This document shows, piece after piece, positions 1 through 8,169 of a stretch of DNA of 23,011 nt. The stretch is from Iamia sp038233335 (GTDB lineage: Bacteria > Actinomycetota > Acidimicrobiia > Acidimicrobiales > Iamiaceae). Numbering within the stretch: position 1 is the stretch's first letter; the number at the start of each line of letters is the position of its first letter. Both the position numbers and the translations under genes were made by a program. The stretch lies in assembly GCA_038233335.1 (NCBI GenBank), contig JBBSME010000039.1, forward strand, positions 1-23,011, in the 5' to 3' direction. The notes under the pieces were generated by a model, which saw nothing but the letters and a program-made list of their open reading frames with translations, ran no database searches and was not told the DNA's origin.

Positions 1-1034
1 CCCTCGTCGTGTCCGCAGTAGACCACCGGGACCCCGGCGGCCATGGTCGGGAAGACCTTGGCTGATCGCACCGAGCGGTAGATCGGGTCGTCCCGCACCG
101 AGGCCAGTCCGATGCGGGCGGTACGGAGCAGAAGGGCCACCTCGTCCGGGGCCACCGGGTTGCGGAACTCGATGTTGGCCAGGCCGCGCCGTCGTGCCGA
201 GTCCACCAGGGCGGGCTTCTCCGACCCACCTCCGACCATGAGGAACCGGACGGGCCGGTCGGCGAGGTGCTCCGCCGCGTCCAGCACCACCTCGAGGCCG
301 TGGGCTCGGCCGTGGGTCCCGGCGTACAGCACGATCGCGTCGTCCTTGTCCTCCTCACCCGGAGCATCGATGTCACCGGCGTCCTCGACCGGGTGGAACA
401 TGGCGGTGTCGACACCGTTGGGCAGCCAGCAGAGGTGGTCGGGTTCGACTCCCTTGGCCAGGACTGCGTCCCGCACCCCCTCGGTGACCACGGTGACGAG
501 GTCGCACCGGTGGAGCACCCAGGCCTCGAGCCGCCGCAGCACGGCCACGGGGATCCGCCCGCCCAGGGCGCCGGACGCAGCGATGACGTCGACCCAGAGG
601 TCGGCCACGTTCAGGACGACCCGACCGCCCCGCGCCTTCGCCCACAGAACGGGGGCCAGGGCCCCGAAGAGCGTGGGGTACTCCACCACCGTCCACCGAG
701 CACGACCGGCGTGGGCCAGGCCCAGTACCGACATCACCCCGAACGAGAGGTAGTTGGCCATGCGCGCCACGCCCCCTCCCATGGCGGCGTACACCCAGAC
801 CCGCACGACGCGGATCCCGTCCTCCACGCCGACCTGGACTGGCCGGCGCCTCCAGCCGGGGAAGATGCGACCGGTCGGGTAGCTGGGGAGGGCGGTGACC
901 ACCTCGACGGAGTGACCGGCGTCGCGCAGCTGCGCGCACATCGCGCCCAGTCGGACCTGGGCCGCGCCTCGTTCCGGGGAGAAGTACTGGGTGACCACCA
1001 GGAAGTCGACCTCGGGGCGGGGCGGCCGGCCCAT
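1..1034 (-). CDS. GT4-family glycosyltransferase, 3' end cut by window edge
   Basis: The first 344 codons are visible and the frame is still open at base 3, so the C-terminus lies outside the window. The start has the GT4 N-terminal Rossmann pattern FLVVTQYFSPERGAAQVR, followed by VEVVTALPSYPTG, as in WbuB-like transferases of surface polysaccharide clusters. The middle shows LPNGVDTAMFHP and VLYAGTHGRAHGL, the usual opening of the nucleotide-sugar-binding lobe. The visible end, KVFPTMAAGVPVVYCG, is the conserved segment after the donor site. It should transfer a sugar from a nucleotide donor onto a lipid-linked glycan at the inner membrane face; donor and linkage cannot be read. The ATG at 1032-1034 shares one base with the stop of the upstream gene (TGATG), and GAGGGA lies six bases before the stop/start junction, so translation is probably coupled. 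Family assignment is firm, specificity unknown. Confidence 0.9.
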   Translation of the reverse strand, partial: MGRPPRPEVDFLVVTQYFSPERGAAQVRLGAMCAQLRDAGHSVEVVTALPSYPTGRIFPGWRRRPVQVGVEDGIRVVRVWVYAAMGGGVARMANYLSFGVMSVLGLAHAGRARWTVVEYPTLFGALAPVLWAKARGGRVVLNVADLWVDVIAASGALGGRIPVAVLRRLEAWVLHRCDLVTVVTEGVRDAVLAKGVEPDHLCWLPNGVDTAMFHPVEDAGDIDAPGEEDKDDAIVLYAGTHGRAHGLEVVLDAAEHLADRPVRFLMVGGGSEKPALVDSARRRGLANIEFRNPVAPDEVALLLRTARIGLASVRDDPIYRSVRSAKVFPTMAAGVPVVYCGHDE

Positions 1035-2266
1035 CACCGGTCCCTCGCGGGATCAGGGGCCGCGGGGGCGCGGAGATCCAGGCCCCACTGGCGGGCCAGC
1101 ACGTCGGCCACCTGGTCCTCGAAGGCGTCGAGGGTGACCGTCGCCGCGAAGGCACGGGCGTCGATGGCCATCGACGTCCAGCGCTCGCGATCGCCGACCA
1201 GGGCCACGATCGCCTCGGCCATGGCCTCGACGTCGGCCGGGTCGACCACCACCCCTCGACTGCCGCCACCCGAGATCTCCGCCGCGACCGGGCTCTCGGA
1301 GAAGATGGGGACCGTGGCGTGGACCATCCCTTCGAGGAGCACCTTGCCGTAGCCCTCCTGGCGGGTCGTCAGCAGGTGGAGGTCGGCGTGGGCGAAGGAC
1401 TCGAGCACCGCCCCGTGCTCCAGCGATCCCAGGAAGCGGACCGCATCCTCGATGCCCAGCTCCCGGCTCAGCGCCTCCAGCGCGGCGCGCTGCGGCCCGT
1501 CGCCGATCACGTCGAGGACGAGATCGACCCCTGCGTCCCGCGCCGCGGCCACGGCGCGCACCGATGCCTGCTGGTTCTTGTTCGGTGTCAGTCGCCCGAC
1601 GACCACGGCGCGCCACGGACCGGAGTGGCTCGGGTCGGAAAGGCGCTCGAGCTTGGAGGCCACGCCCGGGGCCGCGTCGGCCCAGTCGTCGGCCGAGAAC
1701 GAGGGGCTGAAGAAGGGCTCGAGGTGGGGGCGCTGCGGGTCAGGGCTGGAGTACACGCTGACGGGACCGCCGAACCACCGGGTGGCCAGGAGTCGCCGCT
1801 GCAGGGCGAAGAAGCGGGGCTCACCCGCGTACGAGCGCCAGACCCCGGCGTAGAGGGCGTAGCGGTGGTCCACCGCCCGCCAGGTGGACAGGATGGCCAC
1901 CAGGCCGATGTTGCACGGGCACCGGAGGTGCACGGCGTCGACCTGACGGGCCACCCGCCGGGTCGCACGGGCCCACGGCACGAGGTGGCGGATCATCCCC
2001 AGCTTGGCCAGGAGGGTGTTGCCACCAGCCCGGCGCAAGGGTTCGATGCGCACGTGGGGCGTCCCGTAGGGCGCGAAGCCCACCGGGGGTGGCCCCGGAT
2101 CGAGGGGAGCGCAGATGACGAGCTCGTCGACGAGGTCGGCCCAGCGGTCGAGCTGGGCGACCACCGGTTCCAGGGCGCACAGCCGACCCTCGGCGTCGTG
2201 GTAGTGCTGGGTGTCCCCGATGATCGCCAGGCGGAACGGTCGGCGAGGGGCGACGGCGTCGCTCAC
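1034..2266 (-). CDS. GT4-family glycosyltransferase
   Basis: This 410-residue protein is a GT-B fold, retaining-type glycosyltransferase. The C-terminal donor lobe begins near residue 219 with AVVVGRLTPNKNQ. It continues through DVIGDGPQRAALE (about 252-264) to the E-x7-E motif in EGYGKVLLEG (E304 and E312), where the sugar nucleotide is held. The N-terminal acceptor lobe (about 10-190) is less typical: FRLAIIGDTQHYHDAEGRL replaces the common glycine-rich GG-ER loop, so its acceptor may be unusual. There is no signal peptide, and it is probably cytoplasmic or membrane-associated. The GTG start overlaps the upstream stop by four bases (GTGA), and its own stop overlaps the next start, so it is the middle gene of a three-gene operon. 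I saw no strong ribosome binding site, which fits coupled translation. The sugar transferred is unknown. Confidence 0.92.
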   Translation of the reverse strand: MSDAVAPRRPFRLAIIGDTQHYHDAEGRLCALEPVVAQLDRWADLVDELVICAPLDPGPPPVGFAPYGTPHVRIEPLRRAGGNTLLAKLGMIRHLVPWARATRRVARQVDAVHLRCPCNIGLVAILSTWRAVDHRYALYAGVWRSYAGEPRFFALQRRLLATRWFGGPVSVYSSPDPQRPHLEPFFSPSFSADDWADAAPGVASKLERLSDPSHSGPWRAVVVGRLTPNKNQQASVRAVAAARDAGVDLVLDVIGDGPQRAALEALSRELGIEDAVRFLGSLEHGAVLESFAHADLHLLTTRQEGYGKVLLEGMVHATVPIFSESPVAAEISGGGSRGVVVDPADVEAMAEAIVALVGDRERWTSMAIDARAFAATVTLDAFEDQVADVLARQWGLDLRAPAAPDPARDR

Positions 2267-3894
2267 CGGCTGGCCAGGGCCGGCACGCGAGGACCGTCGG
2301 CGACCATGCGGTCGGCCAGGCGCCGGCTCAACCGCACCCGGCGGGCGGTCGAGGGCAGGTGGAGCGCCTCGGCCGCCAGCAGCGCCGCCATCTGACCGGG
2401 CCCGACGCGCCGCTTCCGGTGGTAGGGCACGACCGACGTGACGATCCCTAGCAAGAGGTCCTCTCGCGCCTGGCGGCGGGTGTGGTAGCGGCTGGTGTAG
2501 TAGAGGATCGACGGCTGCGGCATCGGTCCGGACCGGTCACGGCTGCGGAAGCCGTCCCAGGAGCCATCGGTCCTCAGACCGCCCGTGGCCGCCTTGAGGT
2601 GGCGGCGGACGGCATGGGGGTTGTGCACCACGAGGCGCCCGGCCCGCTGGGCTCGGAGGCCGAACTCGGCATCACCGCGTCGCTGGCGGTCGAACTGCTG
2701 GTCGAACAGGCCCAGCTCGTCGAACAGCTCTCGCCGACACATGCCGTTGCCCGAGTCCCACTGGTCGGCGACCCGGAAGTAGGAGTAGTTCTCAGGCACG
2801 GGCGCGCCGACGACGGCGCGCGACGCCCCCGTGGAGAGGTCCGCGTCGTACCGGATCAGCCCGTCGAGGTGCTGGGCCAGGAAGTCCTCGTCGATCTCGG
2901 AGTCGTCGTCGACGAAGGCGATCCAGTCGCCCACCGCCCGCTGCACGGCGGCGTTGCGGGCGACCCACTGGCCCCTCTCGTCTTGGAGCACGACCTCGAG
3001 CGGAAGCCCGTCGAAGCCCTCGTAGTCGCCCGGGTCGCGCCTGTCCGGGTCGTTCTGGTCGACCACGACGACCTGCACCGGAGCCAGGCTCTGGCGCTGG
3101 AGCTGGGACAGGACGGCACGGACCATCTCCCCGCGGCCGAGGGTCGGCAGCACGACGGTGACGGAGGGGTCGGGGGGAAGCGGTCGGGACGGGCGCGCCG
3201 GCAGGGGCGACTGCGCCAGGGCGGCACTGGCCCCGCAGGCCCGGCGGCTGCTGGCCCAGGCCCGGGCCGTGGCCACCGGGGAACGACCGGAGACCACCCG
3301 CCGGGCCGCGGCGTAGGTGACCCACTTGCGTCCGAAGCTCCGCCGCAGGAACGTGAGGCGGTCGTGGTCGGTCAGGGGCTCGGATGGCATGCGCCGCTGG
3401 CCCACCAGCTCGGGTGCGTGCACGATGACGGCACCGCGCCGGATGAGCCGGTGGCCGAGCTCGAGCCCAGCGCCGGTCGCCCCCTCGAAGGCCGGATCGA
3501 GCCCCCCGAGGTCGCGGAGCACCTGGGTGCGCACCAGCAGCGCGGCGAGCGACAGCCGCCAGGAGACGCCAGCTTCGTCAGGCCCCGGATCGCAGGTCAG
3601 CGGCCAGGTCGGGTGGATGTAGTCGTACTCCGCGGGCAGGCCTCCGAGACCGAGGGCGATGCCGGCATGGCAGGCATCGGCCCGCCCCGTCGCCAGCGAG
3701 GCCACCACGTCGCCGGCCGGCTCACCGAGGAGGGGGTCCCAGAGCAGGATCCACTCCGCATCGGTGTCGCCGACGAGGTCGTCGAGGACCGGTCCGGCCC
3801 GACGGACGTCGTCGGGGAGGACGTGGGTCGCGGCGAAGCCCGAGACGGGGCGAGGTGGCTCTCCCCAGCAGGCCACGTCGATCCCTCGATCCAT
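2263..3894 (-). CDS. Two-module GT2-type glycosyltransferase
   Basis: The 543-residue protein has two GT-A-like parts. Residues about 245-440 are a complete family-2 module: SVTVVLPTLGRGEMV, VVVVDQND, the metal-binding DDD at 329-331 in WIAFVDDDSEID, and GDAEFGLRAQRAG near 408. Residues 1-190 resemble a second GT2 module that is short. It has AEWILLWDP where the nucleotide-binding aspartates are expected, and LAALLVRTQVLRDLGGLDPAF plus GLELGHRLIRRG from the acceptor side. It begins abruptly, without the usual first strand and nucleotide-binding loop. It may act as a scaffold or acceptor-binding domain rather than an enzyme; that is inference. The ATG at 3892-3894 is preceded by GAGGGG with six bases between. 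It is the first gene of the leftward operon and is transcribed divergently from the gene at 3985. Confidence 0.88.
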   Translation of the reverse strand: MDRGIDVACWGEPPRPVSGFAATHVLPDDVRRAGPVLDDLVGDTDAEWILLWDPLLGEPAGDVVASLATGRADACHAGIALGLGGLPAEYDYIHPTWPLTCDPGPDEAGVSWRLSLAALLVRTQVLRDLGGLDPAFEGATGAGLELGHRLIRRGAVIVHAPELVGQRRMPSEPLTDHDRLTFLRRSFGRKWVTYAAARRVVSGRSPVATARAWASSRRACGASAALAQSPLPARPSRPLPPDPSVTVVLPTLGRGEMVRAVLSQLQRQSLAPVQVVVVDQNDPDRRDPGDYEGFDGLPLEVVLQDERGQWVARNAAVQRAVGDWIAFVDDDSEIDEDFLAQHLDGLIRYDADLSTGASRAVVGAPVPENYSYFRVADQWDSGNGMCRRELFDELGLFDQQFDRQRRGDAEFGLRAQRAGRLVVHNPHAVRRHLKAATGGLRTDGSWDGFRSRDRSGPMPQPSILYYTSRYHTRRQAREDLLLGIVTSVVPYHRKRRVGPGQMAALLAAEALHLPSTARRVRLSRRLADRMVADGPRVPALASR

Positions 3895-3984
3895 CCCGGT
3901 CCCCTCGTGTCCCTGCCAGCGGGCCCCCTAGGGTAACCAAGACCACTCCGGCGGCCGCTCTCGCCGTGATCCTCGACTCCCCTC
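3895..3984. promoter_or_regulatory. Divergent intergenic region with possible back-to-back promoters
   Basis: Ninety bases separate two divergent glycosyltransferase genes and must hold both promoters unless transcription enters from elsewhere. The only AT-richer spot is CCCTAGGGTAACC at 3926-3938. It gives a TANNNT -10-like hexamer on each strand: TAGGGT at 3929-3934 on plus and TACCCT from 3935-3930 on minus. Either would leave a short leader of roughly 25-45 bases. No convincing -35 element is visible on either side, so the assignment is weak. Confidence 0.35.
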
Positions 3985-5019
3985 GTGCCGCCCCCCTCAC
4001 CCCCCCGTCGCCCCGACCCGGGCCCCGTCTCGGTGGTGCTGTGCACGTGGAACGGGGCCCGGTGGCTCCCCAGCCTGCTGGCGTCGCTGCGGGACCAGCA
4101 GCGCCCCCCTGACGAGCTGATCGTCCAGGACGACTGCTCCGACGACGCGACGGTCGACCTGGTCGACGCGTTCGCGCCGGGCGCGGGCTTCCCGGTGCGC
4201 CTGGAGCGCAACCGGGTTCGGCTGGGCAGCACCCAGAACTTCGGGGTCGCCCTGGCCCGCGCGCGGGGCGAGGTGGTGGCCCTGGCCGACCAGGACGACC
4301 TCTGGTACCCCGCCAAGCTGGCCCGGGTGGCCGAGGAGTTCGCCGCCGACCCCACCGTGACCATGGTGTTCTCCGACGCCGACCTGATCGCCGAGGACGA
4401 CCGCCGCCTGGGCCAGCGCCTGTGGTCGACCCGGATGGTCGGCCGAGGGCTGAACTCCAACTCGGTGGTGACGGTGCGCGACTTCGCCCGCCGCCCCCTG
4501 ACCACGGGGTGCACCATGGCCGTTCGGCGGCGAGCCATCGAGGCCGCCCTGCCCCTCCCCCGCCAGCTCGACCACCCCGAGGCCCCCCTCCGCCACGACC
4601 GCTGGCTGTCGCTGGTCGCGGCCTCGGTGGGGACGGTGCGGGCCGTGCCCGACCCGCTGCTCGGGTTCCGCGTGCACGCCACCCAGGAGACCGGGGTGCT
4701 GGTCGACGGCGAGCGTGGTCGAGCCTTCGTCCGGGCCGCACGCCACCTCGCCGGGGGACGCTCCACCTCGGAGGAGCACGAGGTGCGGGCCGTCCAGCTG
4801 GAGGTGGCCGCCGACCGAGCCGACGCGCTGGGGGACTTCGAGTCCGCCCGCGCCGTGCGGGAGGTGGTGGCCCACCACCGCCACCGGGCCGCGGTGAGCC
4901 GCGGCCAGACGTCTCTGGTCGCGGTGGCGGCGGAGGCGCGCCACGGCCGCTACGGCACGGACCACTTCGCCCTCGCCGCGGTGGCCGCCGACGTCGTGCG
5001 CGCCACCAGGAGGGGGTGA
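3985..5019 (+). CDS. GT2-family glycosyltransferase (rhamnosyltransferase-like)
   Basis: This 344-residue single-domain GT-A enzyme starts with VSVVLCTWNGARWLPSLLAS (15-34) and DELIVQDDCSDDATV (43-57), the nucleotide-binding half of family GT2. The metal-binding segment is ADQDDLWYPAKL (101-112), a form common in rhamnosyl- and related transferases of O-antigen clusters. TGCTMAVRR, then LRHDRWLSLVA, supply the acceptor-side residues expected for an inverting transferase. The C-terminal hundred residues are charged and helical with no membrane span. The GTG at 3985 is the only reasonable start before the first strand; no clear ribosome binding site precedes it. It heads the rightward block and lies three bases before the next gene, so the two are probably co-transcribed. 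The exact sugar cannot be told. Confidence 0.92.
   Translation: MPPPSPPRRPDPGPVSVVLCTWNGARWLPSLLASLRDQQRPPDELIVQDDCSDDATVDLVDAFAPGAGFPVRLERNRVRLGSTQNFGVALARARGEVVALADQDDLWYPAKLARVAEEFAADPTVTMVFSDADLIAEDDRRLGQRLWSTRMVGRGLNSNSVVTVRDFARRPLTTGCTMAVRRRAIEAALPLPRQLDHPEAPLRHDRWLSLVAASVGTVRAVPDPLLGFRVHATQETGVLVDGERGRAFVRAARHLAGGRSTSEEHEVRAVQLEVAADRADALGDFESARAVREVVAHHRHRAAVSRGQTSLVAVAAEARHGRYGTDHFALAAVAADVVRATRRG
5008..5013 (+). promoter_or_regulatory. Ribosome binding site AGGAGG for the gene at 5023
   Basis: A full AGGAGG lies nine bases before the GTG at 5023, inside the last codons of the upstream gene. It fixes GTG 5023 as the start and shows that this gene can be initiated independently of the upstream one. 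Confidence 0.75.
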
Positions 5020-5022
5020 CGG

Positions 5023-6204
5023 GTGACCCGGCTGCACCGGATCCGGGTGCTGATGTGCACCGACTCACTGGCGGTCGGAGGCGCCGAGCGGGTCGCCGTC
5101 GACCTCGCCAACACCCTCGACCGCGACCGGCACGACGTGACGTTCTGCGCCACGCGCGCCGGGGGCCCCCTGGGCGCGTTGCTGTCGGCCGACGTGGAGG
5201 CACTGGTGCTCGGACGGGCGGCGACGTGGGACCTGCCCAAGCTGGTCCGCTTCGCGGGGTGGGTGCGGGAGCGGGAGATCGACATCATCCACACCCACGG
5301 ACGCGGGACGATGCGCTTCGTCACCCTGGCCCGGGCCCTGGGCCGGATCCGCAGCCGTCACGTGTTCCACGACCACTACAACTGGCTGCACGTCGACCGA
5401 CGGGCCGGCCCCGCGCTGGCCCGGCCCCTCCAGGCCGTGGACGCCTACCTCGGAGTGGACTCCCGGCTGTGCGCCTGGGCGAGGGACACCGCGGGTGTCG
5501 ATCCGGGTCGGATCCACCTGGTGCGCAGCGGCGTGGACCTCACCCGGTTCGCCTCCGTGCGACCGACGGACCTGCGACGCGAGATCGGCGCGGCCGACGA
5601 CGCAGTGCTCCTGGTCATGGTGGGGAACCTCCGCCCCCAGAAGGACCACCCCACCCTCTTCCGAGCCCTGCACCTGCTCACGCCCGAGGAGCGCGATCGC
5701 ATCCGGGTCGCGGTCATCGGCAGCACGTCGGTCGACCCGGACTACCACGCCGGGTGCGTGGCCATGATCGACCGACTCGAGGTGGGCGATGTGGTCCACC
5801 TCCTCGGCTCCCGCGACGACGCCCCCGCCCTCATCGCCGGCGCCGACGCCGGGCTGGCCACGTCCAAGAACGAGACGGGGCCGCTGGTCGTGCTGGAGTA
5901 CATGGCGGGGGGGCTGCCGTTCCTCGCCACCGACACGGGCGAGATCGCCCACGCCGTGCGCGACCTGGGCGTGGGCTGGGTCACACCGCCCCGCGACGCC
6001 GGGGCCCTGGCCGCCGCGCTCCGGGAGCTGCTGGCCCTGTCGCCCGAGGCCCGCCGTCGGATGGGTCGACGGGCGCGGGCCGAGGTGGCCGCCCACTTCG
6101 ATCAGCGCGACGTCACCCGCCGGGTCGAGGGCCACTACCGGGCCGTCCTGGGGCTCGGCGGGGACGTCGAAGGTGACTCGCAACCGAGAGCACTCGCTCT
6201 GTAG
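5023..6204 (+). CDS. GT4-family glycosyltransferase
   Basis: The 393-residue protein is a textbook GT4 enzyme. RVLMCTDSLAVGGAERVAVD carries the glycine-rich GGAERV loop at 19-24, and IDIIHTHGRGTMRF (86-99) is the second Rossmann segment. VRSGVDLTRF is followed by LLVMVGNLRPQKDHPTLFRA, which opens the donor lobe. The catalytic E-x7-E is present as E284 and E292 within KNETGPLVVLEYM. Such enzymes add a sugar to lipid-linked intermediates at the inner leaflet. The GTG start at 5023 is backed by AGGAGG, and the gene follows the GT2 stop by three bases. The last fifteen residues (VEGDSQPRALAL) are probably a disordered tail. The sugar and acceptor are unknown. Confidence 0.94.
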   Translation: MTRLHRIRVLMCTDSLAVGGAERVAVDLANTLDRDRHDVTFCATRAGGPLGALLSADVEALVLGRAATWDLPKLVRFAGWVREREIDIIHTHGRGTMRFVTLARALGRIRSRHVFHDHYNWLHVDRRAGPALARPLQAVDAYLGVDSRLCAWARDTAGVDPGRIHLVRSGVDLTRFASVRPTDLRREIGAADDAVLLVMVGNLRPQKDHPTLFRALHLLTPEERDRIRVAVIGSTSVDPDYHAGCVAMIDRLEVGDVVHLLGSRDDAPALIAGADAGLATSKNETGPLVVLEYMAGGLPFLATDTGEIAHAVRDLGVGWVTPPRDAGALAAALRELLALSPEARRRMGRRARAEVAAHFDQRDVTRRVEGHYRAVLGLGGDVEGDSQPRALAL

Positions 6205-6215
6205 TCTCCCTCGGG

Positions 6216-6228
6216 CTGGCGCGGCCAG
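6216..6228 (+). other. Small hairpin upstream of the Wzz/kinase gene
   Basis: CTGGC-GCG-GCCAG forms a five-base-pair stem with a three-base loop, about 50 bases before the ATG at 6277. The preceding stop overlaps a TAGTCT hexamer (6202-6207) that could be a -10 element. Both are short enough to occur by chance in DNA this GC-rich. No U-tract follows, so it is not a convincing terminator. Confidence 0.2.
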
Positions 6229-6276
6229 TGAGGTCGGATCCAGGGCGCAACAGGCCGCCGAGGGCGGGGAGGCTCC

Positions 6277-8058
6277 ATGCAAGCGGTGCACGACAAGTCC
6301 GAGGTCAGCATCGGCGAGTACCTCGCCGTGCTCCGGAGGCGGTGGCTCTGGGTCGCGGGCACGGTCGTCGTGCTGGTCGGCCTGGTCCTGGCGCGCGATC
6401 TCCAGCAGGACCCGGTCTACCGGGCCTCGACCCAGCTGCTCCTGCAGTCCAAGGCGTCGGAGAACATCTTCCAGCCCATCGCGCAGTCGCCCGATCCCAC
6501 CCGCGCCGTGCAGAACGAGCTCCGGATCATCAACTCCCGGGTCGTGCGCAGCCAGGCCCGGGAGGCCTACGGCGGCCCCATCTCCGTGAGCGCCGTGGCC
6601 GGTGGCGACGACGACATCATCATCCTCTCGGCCACCGACACCAACGCGGCGGAGGCGGCCCGCAAGGCCAACGTCTACGCCGAGACCTACCAGTCGGCGC
6701 GGGTGGCGGCGCTGCTCGAGGACCTCACCACCGCCCGCGCCGTCCTCCAGACCCAGATCGACGACTTCCAGGGCCAGATCGACGCGGTCAACGGGCCCGT
6801 GGCGCTCCTTGACGAACGGATCGTCGACACGCCCCTCGACGATCCCCGGCTTCCCGCCCTGCAGGCCCAGCGCGACCAGGTGCAGCGCCAGACCGACGGG
6901 CAGCGCCAGGAGCTGGAGACCCAGCTGGCCGACTACCAGCAGCGGCTGCAGATCCTCCAGCTCTCCGAGCGGCTCACCACCACCGGTGGGGTCCAGATCC
7001 TGAACCCGGCCCAGACCCCGAGCTCGCCGGTGTCGCCCACCATCCTCCGCGACGTGATGCAGACCCTGATCATCGCTCTGTTCCTCGGCGTGGGGCTCGC
7101 CTTCCTGCGTGACCAGCTCGACGACTCGGTGCGCACCAAGGCCGACCTGGACCGGCTGGCCCCGGCTGTGCCCGGACTGGTCATGATCCCGCAGGACACG
7201 GCCTGGCGATCCGCCAACGAAGCACGTCTCAGCACGGTGGTCGACCCCAGCTCGGCCGTGTCGGAGTCGTTCCGCGCCCTGCGCACCTCGCTGCAGTACC
7301 TGTCGCTCGCGCGTCCGATGGCCTTGGTGCAGCTCACCAGCGCCAACGCTGGCGAGGGCAAGACGACCACGCTGGCCAACCTGGCCGTGGCCTTCGCCCG
7401 AGCGGGGAAGAAGGTCTGCGTGGTCGGCTGCGACCTGCGCAAGCCCCGCCTGGCCCCGTTCTTCGAGGTCGATCCCTCCATCGGGCTCACCCAGGCCCTC
7501 CTGGGCGAGCGCACCGTGCGAGAGGCCATCCAGAGCTCGCCGGTGCACCCCAACATCGATGTCCTGGATGCAGGGCCCCGCCCCCCCAACCCGTCCGAGC
7601 TGCTCAGCCTCGATCGCACCAGCACCCTGCTGCGCGGCCTGTGCGCCGACTACTCCATCGTGTTCATCGACTGCCCGCCCGTGCTGCCGGTCACCGATGC
7701 CCTGGTGCTGTCGCGGAGCGTGGACGCCACCCTGTTCCTGGCGTCGGCCGAGCGCACGTCCAAGCGGGAGGCCAAGCGGGCCATCGAGATGCTGCAGCAG
7801 GTCGACAGCCCGATCATCGGGACGGTCCTCAACGGCGTCCCCGCCGAGGACAGCTACGGCTCCCTGTACGCCTACTACGGCCAAGAGGTGCCCAGCCGCT
7901 CGCTGTCGTCCATCCTCCGCCGCCGGGGGCGTCGTCACAGCGACACATCGACGCTCGACACCTCCCACGTGCCCGACCAGGAGGGTCACGAGCCCCAGGA
8001 CCCACCCCCGGCCGAGGCCGACGACCCCGACCCGGACCGCACGACCACGGGCGTCTGA
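6277..8058 (+). CDS. Wzz chain-length regulator fused to BY-type tyrosine kinase (Wzc-like)
   Basis: This 593-residue inner-membrane protein joins both halves of a polysaccharide co-polymerase. Residues 8-60 are the Wzz domain: EYLAVLRRRW leads into a first membrane span (about 23-40), and VYRASTQLLLQ follows. Residues 140-235 are rich in Q, E, L and R and should form the coiled coil outside the membrane. TSSPVSPTILRDV precedes the second span (about 261-277). The cytoplasmic kinase has Walker A AGEGKTTT (358-365), Walker A' VVGCDLRKP (382-390) and Walker B IVFIDCPP (461-468). A tyrosine cluster follows at Y527, Y531, Y533 and Y534, but it is followed by about 60 hydrophilic residues rather than ending the protein, which is unusual. 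GGGGAGG ends four bases before the ATG. It probably sets polymer length together with the Wzy-like protein at 10154. Confidence 0.95.
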   Translation: MQAVHDKSEVSIGEYLAVLRRRWLWVAGTVVVLVGLVLARDLQQDPVYRASTQLLLQSKASENIFQPIAQSPDPTRAVQNELRIINSRVVRSQAREAYGGPISVSAVAGGDDDIIILSATDTNAAEAARKANVYAETYQSARVAALLEDLTTARAVLQTQIDDFQGQIDAVNGPVALLDERIVDTPLDDPRLPALQAQRDQVQRQTDGQRQELETQLADYQQRLQILQLSERLTTTGGVQILNPAQTPSSPVSPTILRDVMQTLIIALFLGVGLAFLRDQLDDSVRTKADLDRLAPAVPGLVMIPQDTAWRSANEARLSTVVDPSSAVSESFRALRTSLQYLSLARPMALVQLTSANAGEGKTTTLANLAVAFARAGKKVCVVGCDLRKPRLAPFFEVDPSIGLTQALLGERTVREAIQSSPVHPNIDVLDAGPRPPNPSELLSLDRTSTLLRGLCADYSIVFIDCPPVLPVTDALVLSRSVDATLFLASAERTSKREAKRAIEMLQQVDSPIIGTVLNGVPAEDSYGSLYAYYGQEVPSRSLSSILRRRGRRHSDTSTLDTSHVPDQEGHEPQDPPPAEADDPDPDRTTTGV

Positions 8059-8066
8059 GGGTCACC

Positions 8067-8086
8067 GGAGGCCGAGCCTCGGCTCC
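8067..8086 (+). other. Imperfect inverted repeat between two genes
   Basis: GGAG-G-CCG pairs with CGG-CTCC across a short loop, giving seven pairs with one bulged G. It lies nine bases after the Wzz/kinase stop. There is no run of T after it, so it is at best a weak attenuator or mRNA-stabilising hairpin. Confidence 0.2.
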
Positions 8087-8169
8087 CACCGCCACCCACC
8101 ATGCTGCGCCGATCGCCGTCCCCACGCTCGTCTGAGGAGCGATCACCCGCGACTGACCCCGACGGGCCG

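Noticed and set aside
2482..3936. A 484-codon plus-strand frame opposite the two-module GT2
   Set aside because: No motifs; the minus strand has DDD and other GT2 motifs.
4422..6176. A 584-codon plus-strand frame overlapping the GT2 and GT4 genes
   Set aside because: Arginine-, proline- and glycine-rich out-of-frame translation of known genes.
5065..7989. A 974-codon open frame on the minus strand, antisense to the GT4 and Wzz/kinase genes
   Set aside because: It is a by-product of high-GC codon use: composition is H, G, R, D and V-rich low complexity, no domain is recognisable, and it lies opposite two clear genes.
8067..8086. Rho-independent terminator after the Wzz/kinase
   Set aside because: Stem is short and bulged, with no T-run; the next gene is in the same direction.
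8101..8169. ATG at 8101 as start of the carbamoyltransferase
   Set aside because: It adds 23 S/P/R-rich residues not seen in the family; GTG 8170 gives the family N-terminus. Kept only as an alternative.
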